Below, piece by piece: positions 23,004 through 32,852 of a stretch of DNA of 64,000 bases. The translations under genes and the position numbers were made by a program. Position 1 is the first letter of the stretch; each line of letters starts with the position of its first letter. The notes under the pieces were generated by a model. That model was given only the letters and a program-made list of their open reading frames with translations, was not told the DNA's origin and ran no database searches. Source of the DNA: Ochrobactrum sp. Marseille-Q0166 (GTDB lineage: Bacteria > Pseudomonadota > Alphaproteobacteria > Rhizobiales > Rhizobiaceae); the NCBI RefSeq assembly GCF_014397025.1, contig NZ_JACJUO010000002.1, positions 728,501 through 792,500 of the forward strand, read 5' to 3'.

Positions 23004-24089
23004 TTAAGCGATAAGCTTGCCGAATTGATCAACTTCTTCTTCGGTATTTGCAAAGCTTGTGACGAAGCGTGCAAAGATTTCGCCTTCGCTGATGCGGTTG
23101 ACTTCCGAATGCGGCGGGTTCCAGTCATAGAACATTGCACCAGCATCGCGCAGCCGGTCATAGACTGACTGCTTCATGATTGCGAAAACCTCATTGGCCT
23201 CGGGCTTCCATGCAAGTCGCATTTGGCTGGATGCGTCGATGTGACGGGCGAGCCGCGCAGAGAGCGCATTGGAGTGTTTCGCAAGTTCGATCCAGAGATC
23301 ATCTGCGAGATAGGCATCAAACTGTGCCGCGATGAAGCGAGTCTTGGAGAAAAGTTGCGCTGCGCGTTTGCGGATGAAAGGCAGGTCGCGCGCGCGGGCG
23401 GGGTCCATGAAGACAAGCGCTTCCGCACACCAGCAACCATTCTTGGTGCCGCCAAAGGATACGATGTCGACGCCCTGCTTCCACGTCATTTCCGCTGGCG
23501 TCAAACCAAGTGATACCAACGCGTTGGCAAAACGTGCGCCATCCATATGCAGCGGCAGGCCTGCATCACGGCAAATCTGTGAGATCGTCGCAATATGTTC
23601 AGGCTGATATAGCGTGCCGACTTCTGTGGCTTGCGTGATGCTGACTGCCATCGGTTGACCAGCATGAACGAAGGCCGGATTGAAACGTTTGAGCTCGCGC
23701 TTGAGTAATTCAGGATCGATACGACCCATTGCGCCATCAATCGGATGCAGCCGTGCGCCGCCGGTGAAATATTCAGGCGCACCGCATTCATCTTCAATCA
23801 CATGCGCTTCGCGATGCACGAGCGAGACACCGCCCGGACGGTTGACGCTGGCAAGGGCCAGCGAGTTGGCCGCCGTACCAGTGCCGACAAAGAAGACCGC
23901 CACTTCCCGCTCGAACAATTCGTTGAAACGCTGTTCCACGCGCTTGTCGAGCTCGCTGGCACCATAGGCAGCAGCAAATCCATTTGCATGGAGGGAAAGA
24001 CTTTCAGCGATTTTCGGGTGGGCGCCTGCCCAATTGTCTGAAGCAAAATGCACGATGTTCTCCGCTGGCGGTATGACCTGAGAGCGCAT
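23004..24089 (-). CDS. ltaE: Low-specificity L-threonine aldolase
   Basis: A 361-residue PLP enzyme of the beta-eliminating lyase/threonine aldolase family, expected to cleave L-threonine or L-allo-threonine to glycine and acetaldehyde. Visible motifs: FASDNWAGAHPKI (~15-27), GTGTAANSLAL (~68-78), HMDGARFANALV (~180-191) with the conserved Asp, and the PLP-binding Lys in SFGGTKNGCW (~210-219). Length fits the family. The start at 24089 is the first ATG with a sensible N-terminus. It stands alone between the Hsp20 terminator and a large intergenic region with hairpin repeats. Confidence 0.87.
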   Translation of the reverse strand: MRSQVIPPAENIVHFASDNWAGAHPKIAESLSLHANGFAAAYGASELDKRVEQRFNELFEREVAVFFVGTGTAANSLALASVNRPGGVSLVHREAHVIEDECGAPEYFTGGARLHPIDGAMGRIDPELLKRELKRFNPAFVHAGQPMAVSITQATEVGTLYQPEHIATISQICRDAGLPLHMDGARFANALVSLGLTPAEMTWKQGVDIVSFGGTKNGCWCAEALVFMDPARARDLPFIRKRAAQLFSKTRFIAAQFDAYLADDLWIELAKHSNALSARLARHIDASSQMRLAWKPEANEVFAIMKQSVYDRLRDAGAMFYDWNPPHSEVNRISEGEIFARFVTSFANTEEEVDQFGKLIA

Positions 24090-24135
24090 TTCGATCTGAC
24101 TGGATCAGATCGGCGCTCCAAGCTTTTGTTTCATC

Positions 24136-24179
24136 GCGCATCTTTATCCGAAAACCGTTTCACACTTTTCGGGATGCGC
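24136..24179 (-). repeat. Dispersed palindromic hairpin repeat, copy A1
   Basis: Outer arms GCGCATC/GATGCGC and inner arms CCGAAAA/TTTTCGG form a two-part stem about 44 bases long. Copies A2, A3 (24726-24822) and A4 (63378-63421) share it. Such intergenic palindromes are widespread in Rhizobiales. Confidence 0.8.
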
Positions 24180-24725
24180 TCTAGAGCAAAGGTCTATAAC
24201 CGGACTCGTTAACAGGTGTAAGGTGTACATGTGCTAAAATTCTGGCCGAAAATGTCACTTTTCGATGTGCCCTATGCCAGATATGTGCCGCGCCAAACTG
24301 ACGCAACCAATGCTAAACGTAATTAAATAATGCTGTGGCTTATATCTGCGACACTTTGTTTCGCAATTGGCTCGAAAAAATCATGTTTCCATCTTGTGAG
24401 CGAATTTGAATTCTGTCATACGTGATTAGGACAGTAATGCTGACTAATTCACCCTTGCTGTCCAATTCATCACTGTGATCGTCAGGTTTCTTTTCAAAGC
24501 TTCCGTCAGTTACAGAAAGAAAGTGTCGCGCAGATCGGGTTAATCCGGCAGAATGCGGCACTTAATGAGACAGGGGAGTTTAGCGCACCGCCATGGTGGG
24601 CTGAGGTCGCTTGTCGAGCCTGAAAGACTAAGGCGCCAAAACAATATTCCTTTCGATGGCTATGCCATCGGCCCCGGAACGTCGTCCAACGCCTTTTCGA
24701 TAAGGCTTTCCATACACAGACTAAA
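24180..24725. other. Intergenic region upstream of gltB, AT-rich
   Basis: About 545 bases without a convincing gene. A weak leftward frame at 24340-24561 (73 residues, MPHSAGLTRSARHFLSVTDG...) has neither a clear ribosome site nor a recognised family; I give it little weight. The rest probably holds promoters and remnants of dispersed repeats. Confidence 0.4.
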
Positions 24726-24768
24726 GTGCGTCCCAAAAAGTGCGAAGCGGTTTTTGGATCAGACGCAC
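24726..24768 (+). repeat. Hairpin repeat, copy A2
   Basis: Outer arms GTGCGTC/GACGCAC, inner arms CCAAAAA/TTTTTGG. It differs from A3 by six bases that fall in three base pairs, each changed on both sides so that pairing is kept. Confidence 0.85.
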
Positions 24769-24779
24769 GGCGAGACACA

Positions 24780-24822
24780 GCGCATCCCGAAAAGTGCGAA
24801 GCGGTTTTCGGATCAGATGCGC
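24780..24822 (+). repeat. Hairpin repeat, copy A3 (tandem with A2)
   Basis: Outer arms GCGCATC/GATGCGC, inner arms CCGAAAA/TTTTCGG, loop GTGCGAAGCGG. It starts 54 bases after A2 in the same orientation and lies about 80 bases before gltB. Confidence 0.85.
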
Positions 24823-24904
24823 GACTAAAACAGTTCGGAACGAATAGCCGTTCCGGTTCATTATCGTATCGCGCAGGGTTGCGCGCTCACTGGAGGGAAT
24901 GACG

Positions 24905-27900
24905 ATGCCGCATTTGACGCCATCTGTATCGCATGTGGATTTACACAACGGTCAGAACGGAACGGTCAAAGCTGCGACCAATTCCACCAACGCCACCCGA
25001 AAAACGCGAACTTCGGCGGGTACTCCCCCCGCCCAAGGCCTCTATGACCCGCGCAACGAACGCGACGCCTGCGGCGTTGGCTTCATTGCGCATATGAAGG
25101 GTCAGAAGTCCCATCAGGTTGTCGAAAACGGCCTCAAGATGCTTGAAAACCTCACGCATCGTGGTGCGGTTGGCGCCGACCCTCTGATGGGCGACGGTGC
25201 CGGCATTCTGGTGCAGATTCCAGATCGCTTCTTTCGCGAGGAAATGGCTCGTCAGGCTATCGATCTGCCGCAGCCGGGGCATTACGCCGTAGGCTATATC
25301 TTCATGCCGCGCGATGCGGAATTGCGCGCACATATCGAAGATATCATCAAGGAAGTCATCGCTGCGGAAGGACAGACCTTCATCGGTTTCCGTCAGGTCC
25401 CTGTTGACAACTCTTCGCTGTCAAAGGCGCCGGAAATTGCCGCGACCGAACCCTTCCACGTTCAGGTTTTCATTGGCCGCAGCGCGACCATTGCAACCGA
25501 CGATGAGTTTGAACGCCGCTTGTTTGTGCTGCGCAAAGTCATCTCCAATCGCATCTATCAGGAAAACGACGGCGACGATAAGGGCTTCTATATCGTCTCC
25601 ATGTCGGCACGCACTGTCGTCTACAAGGGCATGTTTCTGGCCTATCAGGTTGGCGCCTATTACAACGACCTGAAAGACCCGCGCTTTGAAAGCGCTGTGG
25701 CACTCGTTCACCAGCGCTTTTCGACCAACACTTTCCCGTCATGGCGCCTCGCGCATCCATATCGCATGGTTGCGCATAATGGCGAAATCAACACGCTGCG
25801 CGGCAACGTCAACTGGATGGCTGCTCGTCAGGCATCGGTGGATTCGGAGTTGTTTGGCAACGACATTTCGAAGCTATGGCCGATTTCCTACGAAGGTCAG
25901 TCGGACACGGCGTGCTTCGATAATGCGCTCGAATTCCTGCATCAGGGTGGCTACAGCCTCGCACATGCGATGATGATGCTGATCCCGGAAGCATGGTCGG
26001 GCAACAAGCTGATGTCGGACGAACGCCGTGCGTTCTACGAATATCATGCAGCCCTGATGGAGCCATGGGATGGTCCTGCGGCTGTTGCCTTCACCGATGG
26101 TCGCCAGATCGGTGCGACGCTCGACCGTAACGGTCTGCGTCCGGCCCGTTATCTTGTGACTGACGATGATTTTGTCATTCTGGCTTCGGAAGCAGGCGTG
26201 TTGCCTGTTGAGGAAAAGAAGGTCGTCAAGAAGTGGCGTCTTCAGCCAGGTCGTATGCTGCTCATCGATATGGAAGAAGGCCGCATCGTTTCGGATGAGG
26301 AAATCAAGTCGCAGATCGCGCAGAAGCATCCTTACAAGCAGTGGCTTTCCAACACGCAGCTCATTCTGGAAGACCTGAACCCGGTTGAGCCTCGCGCGCT
26401 GCGCAAGGACGTAAGTCTTCTCGACCGTCAGCAGTCATTTGGTTACAGTCAGGAAGATACCAAGCTTCTGATGTCGCCAATGGCCACCACCGGTCAGGAA
26501 GCCATCGGTTCGATGGGGACGGATACGCCGATTTCCGCCATGTCCGACAAGTCGAAGCTGCTCTACACCTATTTCAAGCAGAACTTCGCGCAGGTGACGA
26601 ACCCGCCGATTGATCCGATCCGGGAAGAGCTGGTGATGAGTCTTGTCTCCTTCATCGGACCGCGCCCGAATATCTTCGATCTGGTTGGTACCTCGCGCCG
26701 CAAGCGTCTGGAAGTGCGCCAGCCGATCCTGACCAATGGCGATCTCGAAAAGATCCGCTCCATTGGCCACACGGAAGATCGCTTTGATACCAAGACGCTC
26801 GACATTACCTATAATGTCGGTGAAGGCGCGGCGGGTATGCATGGTGCGCTTGAGCGTCTGTGCGACCGTGCGGAAGCAGCGGTTCATGGCGGTTATAACA
26901 TTGTCATCCTGTCGGATCGTCAGGTTGGTCCCGATCGCATTCCGATCCCGGCACTCCTTGCAACAGCGGCTGTCCACCATCACCTGATCCGCAAGGGTCT
27001 GCGCACTTCGGTGGGTCTGGTTGTTGAATCGGGTGAGCCGCGCGAAGTGCATCATTTCGCCTGCCTCGCAGGTTATGGTGCGGAAGCAATCAACCCGTAT
27101 CTCGCTTTCGACACCCTGCTCGACATGCATCGCCGTCGCGAATTTCCGCCGGAAGTTGACGAGAATGAAGTGGTCAAGCGTTACATCAAGTCGATTGGCA
27201 AGGGCATTCTCAAGGTCATGTCCAAGATGGGCATTTCGACCTACCAGTCCTATTGCGGCGCGCAGATTTTCGATGCGGTTGGCTTGCAGACGCGCTTTGT
27301 CGATCAGTTCTTCTTTGGCACCGCAACGAGCATCGAAGGTGTTGGCCTTGACGAAATCGCAGAAGAAACCGTGCGTCGTCATACCGATGCGTTCGGCAAC
27401 GACCCGGTTCTGCTGACAGCACTCGAAGTCGGTGGCGAATATGCCTATCGTATGCGTGGTGAAGCACATCTCTGGTCGCCGGATGCGGTTGCGAAACTCC
27501 AGCACGCCGTCCGCACTTCAAACCCGGATACATTCACCGAATATACGTCCATGCTCGACTCTAAGGCGGCTCAGGCAAAGACAATTCGTGGCCTGTTCGA
27601 TATCCGCTTTGCAGAAGCAAGCGGTCGCAAGCCGGTTTCGATTGATGAGGTGGAATCGGCTGCCGATATCGTCAAGCGCTTCTCGACGGGCGCCATGTCG
27701 TTTGGTTCGATCTCGCGTGAAGCCCATACGACGCTTGCGCGCGCGATGAACACCATTGGCGGCAAATCGAACACGGGTGAGGGTGGTGAAGAGCCGGATC
27801 GTTTCTATCCTCTGCCGGATGGCACGCCAAACCCTGAACGCTCTGCGATCAAGCAGGTGGCATCGGGCCGCTTTGGTGTGACGACGGAATATCTGGTCAA

Positions 27901-29656
27901 TTCCGATCTCATCCAGATCAAGGTTGCGCAGGGTGCAAAGCCGGGTGAAGGCGGTCAGCTGCCGGGTCATAAGGTTGACGCGACCATCGCCAAGACACGT
28001 CACTCGACACAGGGTGTGGGCCTCATTTCGCCTCCGCCACACCATGACATCTACTCGATCGAAGATCTGGCACAGCTGATCTATGATCTGAAGAACGTCA
28101 ATCCAGCCGCCGATATTTCGGTCAAGCTGGTGTCGGAAGTGGGTGTCGGTACGGTTGCGGCCGGTGTCGCCAAGGCGCGCGCCGATCACATCACCATTTC
28201 AGGCTATGATGGCGGCACCGGTGCATCGCCGCTGACATCGCTCAAGCACGCTGGTTCGCCGTGGGAAATTGGCCTTGCCGAAACCCATCAGACGCTGGTG
28301 TTGAACGGTCTTCGTTCGCGCATTGCGCTGCAGGTCGATGGCGGTCTTCGGACCGGTCGCGACGTGGTGATTGGTGCGCTGCTCGGTGCTGACGAGTTCG
28401 GTTTCTCAACCGCTCCGCTGATTGCCGCTGGCTGCATTATGATGCGCAAGTGCCATCTCAACACCTGCCCTGTTGGCGTTGCCACACAGGACCCTGTTCT
28501 GCGCAAGCGCTTCAAGGGCACGCCTGAGCATGTGATCAACTTCTTCTTCTATCTGGCAGAAGAAGTGCGCGCATTGCTGGCAGCTATGGGCTTCACCAAA
28601 CTTGAGCAGATTATCGGTGAAACGGAACTGCTCGAAAAGCAGACCATGATCGATCACTGGAAGGCCAAGGGTCTCGACTTCAGCCGTATCTTCTACAAGC
28701 CGGAAGCCGAGAAGCACGAAATCTTCTGGACCGAGCGTCAGCATCATCCGATTGAAGATATTCTGGATCGCAAGTTGATTGCCGAAGCCATGCCAGCGCT
28801 GGAAAACAAGACCCCGGTCAAGATTGATGTCGCGATAAAGAACGTTGACCGTTCGGCAGGTGCGATGCTTTCGGGCGAAGTGGCCAAGCGTTTCCGCCAC
28901 AAGGGCCTGCCGGAAGACACCATTGCTGTTACCCTACGCGGTACGGCTGGCCAGTCTTTCGGTGCCTTCCTTGCACGCGGCGTCTCGTTTGAGCTGATCG
29001 GCGACGGCAACGACTATATCGGCAAGGGTCTTTCGGGTGGTCGCATTGTCATACGTCCGCCAGAAGACACGCGTATTGTGGCTGAAAACTCGATCATCGC
29101 AGGCAATACCGTGCTTTACGGTGCGCTTGAAGGCGAGTGCTATTTCCGCGGTGTGGCAGGCGAACGCTTCGCCGTGCGTAACTCCGGTGCCGTCACGGTT
29201 GTCGAAGGCGTGGGTGACCACGGCTGCGAATATATGACGGGCGGTGTGGTTGTCGTTATCGGTCAGACCGGCCGTAACTTTGCAGCCGGCATGTCGGGCG
29301 GTGTCGCCTATGTGCTGGACGAAGAAGGTGACTTCGCACAGCGCTGCAACATGGCGATGGTCGAGCTGGAACCGGTGCCGGAAGAGGATGATATCCTCGA
29401 AAAGCTGCACCATCACGGCGGCGACCTGATGCATAAGGGTCGTGTGGATGTATCAGCAAACATGACGCGCCACGACGAAGAACGTCTGGTGCAGCTGATT
29501 GCCAACCATTTGCACTACACCGGCTCTACGCGTGCCAAGGATATTCTCGATAATTGGGAGAGCTATCGCCCGAAATTCGTGAAGGTCATGCCGGTCGAAT
29601 ATCGCCGCGCTCTGGAAGAAATGGAACGCATGCAGATCGGCGTCGCAGCTGAGTAA
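24905..29656 (+). CDS. gltB: Glutamate synthase (NADPH) large subunit
   Basis: This 1,583-residue subunit makes glutamate from glutamine and 2-oxoglutarate together with GltD. I favour the ATG at 24905, 7 bases after GGAGGG; the ATG at 24899 is too close. Domains: short propeptide, then the Ntn glutaminase beginning at Cys of RDACGVGF (about residue 56) to ~480; central domain; FMN-binding synthase domain ~860-1270 with the 3Fe-4S Cys cluster [15 protein letters not shown]; and the C-terminal beta-helix GXGXG repeats (~1330-1530). Length is full. The gltD gene follows after 81 bases, forming an operon. Confidence 0.97.
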   Translation: MPHLTPSVSHVDLHNGQNGTVKAATNSTNATRKTRTSAGTPPAQGLYDPRNERDACGVGFIAHMKGQKSHQVVENGLKMLENLTHRGAVGADPLMGDGAGILVQIPDRFFREEMARQAIDLPQPGHYAVGYIFMPRDAELRAHIEDIIKEVIAAEGQTFIGFRQVPVDNSSLSKAPEIAATEPFHVQVFIGRSATIATDDEFERRLFVLRKVISNRIYQENDGDDKGFYIVSMSARTVVYKGMFLAYQVGAYYNDLKDPRFESAVALVHQRFSTNTFPSWRLAHPYRMVAHNGEINTLRGNVNWMAARQASVDSELFGNDISKLWPISYEGQSDTACFDNALEFLHQGGYSLAHAMMMLIPEAWSGNKLMSDERRAFYEYHAALMEPWDGPAAVAFTDGRQIGATLDRNGLRPARYLVTDDDFVILASEAGVLPVEEKKVVKKWRLQPGRMLLIDMEEGRIVSDEEIKSQIAQKHPYKQWLSNTQLILEDLNPVEPRALRKDVSLLDRQQSFGYSQEDTKLLMSPMATTGQEAIGSMGTDTPISAMSDKSKLLYTYFKQNFAQVTNPPIDPIREELVMSLVSFIGPRPNIFDLVGTSRRKRLEVRQPILTNGDLEKIRSIGHTEDRFDTKTLDITYNVGEGAAGMHGALERLCDRAEAAVHGGYNIVILSDRQVGPDRIPIPALLATAAVHHHLIRKGLRTSVGLVVESGEPREVHHFACLAGYGAEAINPYLAFDTLLDMHRRREFPPEVDENEVVKRYIKSIGKGILKVMSKMGISTYQSYCGAQIFDAVGLQTRFVDQFFFGTATSIEGVGLDEIAEETVRRHTDAFGNDPVLLTALEVGGEYAYRMRGEAHLWSPDAVAKLQHAVRTSNPDTFTEYTSMLDSKAAQAKTIRGLFDIRFAEASGRKPVSIDEVESAADIVKRFSTGAMSFGSISREAHTTLARAMNTIGGKSNTGEGGEEPDRFYPLPDGTPNPERSAIKQVASGRFGVTTEYLVNSDLIQIKVAQGAKPGEGGQLPGHKVDATIAKTRHSTQGVGLISPPPHHDIYSIEDLAQLIYDLKNVNPAADISVKLVSEVGVGTVAAGVAKARADHITISGYDGGTGASPLTSLKHAGSPWEIGLAETHQTLVLNGLRSRIALQVDGGLRTGRDVVIGALLGADEFGFSTAPLIAAGCIMMRKCHLNTCPVGVATQDPVLRKRFKGTPEHVINFFFYLAEEVRALLAAMGFTKLEQIIGETELLEKQTMIDHWKAKGLDFSRIFYKPEAEKHEIFWTERQHHPIEDILDRKLIAEAMPALENKTPVKIDVAIKNVDRSAGAMLSGEVAKRFRHKGLPEDTIAVTLRGTAGQSFGAFLARGVSFELIGDGNDYIGKGLSGGRIVIRPPEDTRIVAENSIIAGNTVLYGALEGECYFRGVAGERFAVRNSGAVTVVEGVGDHGCEYMTGGVVVVIGQTGRNFAAGMSGGVAYVLDEEGDFAQRCNMAMVELEPVPEEDDILEKLHHHGGDLMHKGRVDVSANMTRHDEERLVQLIANHLHYTGSTRAKDILDNWESYRPKFVKVMPVEYRRALEEMERMQIGVAAE

Positions 29657-29737
29657 ACTAATATCATAACGGGGTGCTCGTGCGCCTGAAATGGCGAATA
29701 GCCCCCGAATCTCACGTGGTGAGAGGAGCATGGAATA

Positions 29738-31192
29738 ATGGGTAAGGTTACTGGTTTTCTTGAGGTTGATCGGCAGGTAGCAAAATACCAGCCAGCATCG
29801 GATCGCATTCGTCACTTCCGCGAATTCACGCTGCCGATGACGGATGGTGAAGTGCAGAAGCAGGCAGCACGCTGCATGGATTGCGGCATCCCGTTCTGCC
29901 ACGGTCCAACGGGCTGCCCTGTGCACAATCAGATTCCTGACTGGAACGATCTCGTCTATAACAACAACTGGGATCAGGCGATCCGCAACCTGCATCTGAC
30001 CAACAACTTTCCGGAATTCACCGGTCGTGTTTGTCCGGCGCCTTGCGAGGAAGCCTGCACGCTGAACCTTGAAGATGCGCCAGTTGCGATCAAGACCGTT
30101 GAACAGGCACTGGGCGACAAGGCCTATGAGCTTGGCTATATCGTTCCGCAGCCGGCAGCGCAAAAGACCGGCAAGTCGGTCGCGATCATCGGTTCGGGTC
30201 CGGCAGGTCTTGCTGCCGCACAGCAGCTCGCACGCGCCGGTCACATGGTTGATGTCTATGAACGCGAAAGCCGGCCGGGTGGTCTGCTGCGTTATGGCAT
30301 TCCTGACTTCAAGATGGAAAAGCACCTGATCGACCGTCGCGTCGCCCAGATGGAAGGCGAAGGTGTCCGCTTCCTTTGTGGCGTCAATATCGGTGTCGAT
30401 AAGCCGCTGCGCGGCTTGCTCGATACCTATGATGCGGTGCTTTATTCGGGTGGTTCGGAAAAGCCGCGTCCAGCCGGTATTCCGGGTGCAGACCTTGAAG
30501 GCGTGCATGATGCCATGCCTTACCTCGTTCAGCAGAACCGTCGTGTTGGCCGCGAAAACATTGAATCTGTCGCCTGGCACGAAGCGCCAATCCTTGCCGG
30601 TGGCAAGCATATTGTCGTTGTTGGCGGTGGTGATACGGCTTCTGACTGCGTTGGCACAGCTTTCCGTCAGGGCGCGGTCAATGTCACGCAACTCGATATT
30701 CGCCCGCAACCACCTGAAAAAGAAGACAAGCTGAGCGTCTGGCCTTATTGGGCAACCAAGATGCGTACATCTTCCAGTCAGGCCGAGGGGGCTAATCGCG
30801 AGTTTCAGGTGGCAACGCTTGAGTTCATCGGTGAAGACGGCAAGCTCACTCATGTGAAGTGCTGTCAGGTTGACGAGAAGCGCAAGCCGATTGCTGGCTC
30901 TGAATTCTTTATCAAGGCGGATCTTGCTTTTATCGCCATCGGCTTCTTCGGTCCGGCGGAAAACAGCGTGTTGAAGGAACTCGGCGATAAGCTCGAAATC
31001 GCAACGGATCGTCGCGGTGGAACTTCCGTGAAGGCCAATGAGCAAGACTATCGCACCAATGTCGATAAACTCTATGCAGCGGGCGACGTGCGCCGCGGTC
31101 AGTCGCTGGTTGTATGGGCAATTCGTGAAGGCCGTCAGGCAGCCCATGCAATCGACGCAGATCTGATGGGATCATCCGTCCTCCCTCGTTAA
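29738..31192 (+). CDS. gltD: Glutamate synthase (NADPH) small subunit
   Basis: A 484-residue FAD protein that passes electrons from NADPH to GltB. N-terminal Cys clusters (RCMDCGIPFC, ~45-54, and CPAPCEEAC, ~97-105) bind 4Fe-4S centres; the FAD site is IIGSGPAGLAAA (~150) and the NADPH site VVGGGDTASDC (~290). The C-terminal YAAGDVRRGQSLVVWAI closes the FAD domain. GAGAGGAG precedes the ATG. It ends at a bidirectional terminator shared with the convergent permease gene. Confidence 0.97.
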   Translation: MGKVTGFLEVDRQVAKYQPASDRIRHFREFTLPMTDGEVQKQAARCMDCGIPFCHGPTGCPVHNQIPDWNDLVYNNNWDQAIRNLHLTNNFPEFTGRVCPAPCEEACTLNLEDAPVAIKTVEQALGDKAYELGYIVPQPAAQKTGKSVAIIGSGPAGLAAAQQLARAGHMVDVYERESRPGGLLRYGIPDFKMEKHLIDRRVAQMEGEGVRFLCGVNIGVDKPLRGLLDTYDAVLYSGGSEKPRPAGIPGADLEGVHDAMPYLVQQNRRVGRENIESVAWHEAPILAGGKHIVVVGGGDTASDCVGTAFRQGAVNVTQLDIRPQPPEKEDKLSVWPYWATKMRTSSSQAEGANREFQVATLEFIGEDGKLTHVKCCQVDEKRKPIAGSEFFIKADLAFIAIGFFGPAENSVLKELGDKLEIATDRRGGTSVKANEQDYRTNVDKLYAAGDVRRGQSLVVWAIREGRQAAHAIDADLMGSSVLPR

Positions 31193-31209
31193 TTCGGACT
31201 GCATCCATT

Positions 31210-31240
31210 AAAAAAAGCCCGGCTTGTAGCCGGGCTTTTT
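31210..31240. terminator. Bidirectional terminator between gltD and cycA
   Basis: Arms AAGCCCGGCT and AGCCGGGCTT with A's on one side and T's on the other serve both converging genes. Confidence 0.85.
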
Positions 31241-31249
31241 GTCGTCGTG

Positions 31250-32653
31250 TTAGTTCTGCTGGCGACTTTTGCGAATTGCCAGATAGATTATGCCCAGAAG
31301 CACGAACCAGACAGGTGTTACTTTCAGGGCAACCGCCGTATCCGGCTCCTGTGCCAGCGCCCAGAGAATGAAGGCGAAGAAGGCAAGCACCATAATGACG
31401 GAAGCGCGTCCGCCCGGCAGCTTGAAGGTCGATTTTTCATGCAGATCAGGACGCTTGCGGCGATACTGAAGATAAGACGCAAGAATGATCGACCAGATGA
31501 AGATGAACAGAAGCGCTGAAATCGTCGTGACGATGGTAAAGGCTTCAATGATGCTCTGACCTGCATAAAGCAGTACGACGCCTGCAAGCAGGAAGATGCA
31601 GGAGAAGAACAGCGCATTCACCGGCACCTTGCGGCTGTTAAGTTTGCCGAGTGTCTGCGGTGCGAGGCGGGAGGTTGCCAGACCATAGATCATGCGCGAG
31701 GTCGAGTAGATGCCGGAATTGGCGCTCGATGCTGCCGACGTCAGCACCACGAAGTTGACGACATGAGCAGCAATACCAAGACCTGCCAGCGAGAACATGG
31801 CCACGAATGGGCTTGAACCCGGGTCAACCTGATCCCACGGAATGACGGTAATGATGACGAACAGTGCACCCACATAGAAAAGCACGACGCGGATCGGGAT
31901 CGAGTTGATCGCCTTTGGCAGATTGCGCGTTGGGTTTTCGGTTTCAGCCGCTGCCGTACCAACAAGCTCAATGCCAACAAATGCGAAAACCGCGATCTGG
32001 AAGCCTGCCACAAAACCAAAGAAGCCTGTCGGGAAAAAGCCGCCGTTCGCCCACAGATGCGTGACCGAGGCCTGAGTGCCATTTGGCAGCGTGAAATTCG
32101 TGATCAGCATATAGGCGCCAGCCAGAATAAGCGCTACGATTGCGATGATCTTGATTAGCGCAAACCAGAACTCGATTTCACCGAAATTGCGTACGTTTGG
32201 AAGGTTTAGCAGCAGCAAGACAGCGATTAGGCCAAGCGCTGGAATCCACAGAGCCAGTTCCGGATACCAGAACGATACATAGCCGGAAACGGCCACCACA
32301 TCGGCAATACCGGTTACAATCCAGCAGAGCCAATAGGTCCAGCCAGTGAAGAACTGTGCCCATGGTCCGAGATAGTCGCCTGCGAAATCAGCGAATGAGC
32401 GATATTCGAGATTGGATAGCAGGATTTCGCCCAGCGCTCGCATCACAAAGAACAGCATGAAGCCGATGATCGCGTAAACCAGCAGAATGGATGGTCCTGC
32501 GAGCGAGATGGTCTTGCCCGAACCCATGAAAAGGCCCGTGCCGATGGCGCCACCAATGGCGATCAGCTGGAGATGTCGATTGGACAGATTGCGTGCAAGA
32601 TGGGGTTCCTCCTCCCGGTTGGTTTCAACGGGAGGCTTCGATGCAATATTCAT
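31250..32653 (-). CDS. cycA: D-serine/D-alanine/glycine permease, CycA type
   Basis: A 467-residue inner-membrane transporter of the amino acid-polyamine-organocation family with 12 predicted helices. It closely resembles E. coli CycA along its length: LIAIGGAIGTGLFMGSGK (~30-47, substrate-binding loop of helix 1), FTGWTYWLCWIVTG (~101-114), FVGIELVGTAAAET (~225-238, helix 6) and SAASSANSGIYSTSRM (~300-315). CycA imports glycine, D-alanine and D-serine with protons. The C-terminus differs from E. coli only moderately. It is a single gene with its own ~200-base upstream region. Confidence 0.9.
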   Translation of the reverse strand: MNIASKPPVETNREEEPHLARNLSNRHLQLIAIGGAIGTGLFMGSGKTISLAGPSILLVYAIIGFMLFFVMRALGEILLSNLEYRSFADFAGDYLGPWAQFFTGWTYWLCWIVTGIADVVAVSGYVSFWYPELALWIPALGLIAVLLLLNLPNVRNFGEIEFWFALIKIIAIVALILAGAYMLITNFTLPNGTQASVTHLWANGGFFPTGFFGFVAGFQIAVFAFVGIELVGTAAAETENPTRNLPKAINSIPIRVVLFYVGALFVIITVIPWDQVDPGSSPFVAMFSLAGLGIAAHVVNFVVLTSAASSANSGIYSTSRMIYGLATSRLAPQTLGKLNSRKVPVNALFFSCIFLLAGVVLLYAGQSIIEAFTIVTTISALLFIFIWSIILASYLQYRRKRPDLHEKSTFKLPGGRASVIMVLAFFAFILWALAQEPDTAVALKVTPVWFVLLGIIYLAIRKSRQQN

Positions 32654-32852
32654 TCAGATGCCTCTTATGCATTGCGGTCGCGTCGGGGACGCACCCTCAA
32701 AATCATGCCCGAAACGGACAACAGGTTTCTGATAGACGAGGAATGAAGCAAAAGAAACTATGAGAAACATAGCATTTAGACTGAGAAATGCCGGGTATTT
32801 CACGGCATTTTCAATAAAACAGGGTCAGCTTGGTCTTTATTATACTTAAGTT

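Noticed and set aside
24553..24828. 91-codon plus-strand frame upstream of gltB
   Set aside because: Its C-terminal half is the translation of the tandem hairpin repeats (repeated KSAKRF), so it is not a gene.
26435..27505. 356-codon leftward frame inside gltB
   Set aside because: Antisense to the continuous, motif-bearing gltB gene.
29453..31147. 564-codon leftward open frame covering gltD
   Set aside because: Antisense shadow of gltD, whose cofactor motifs are intact; no ribosome site or domain in the shadow.
32654..32852. Riboswitch upstream of the CycA-type permease (e.g. glycine)
   Set aside because: The ~200-base leader shows no glycine aptamer core or paired terminator/antiterminator that I can recognise by eye.
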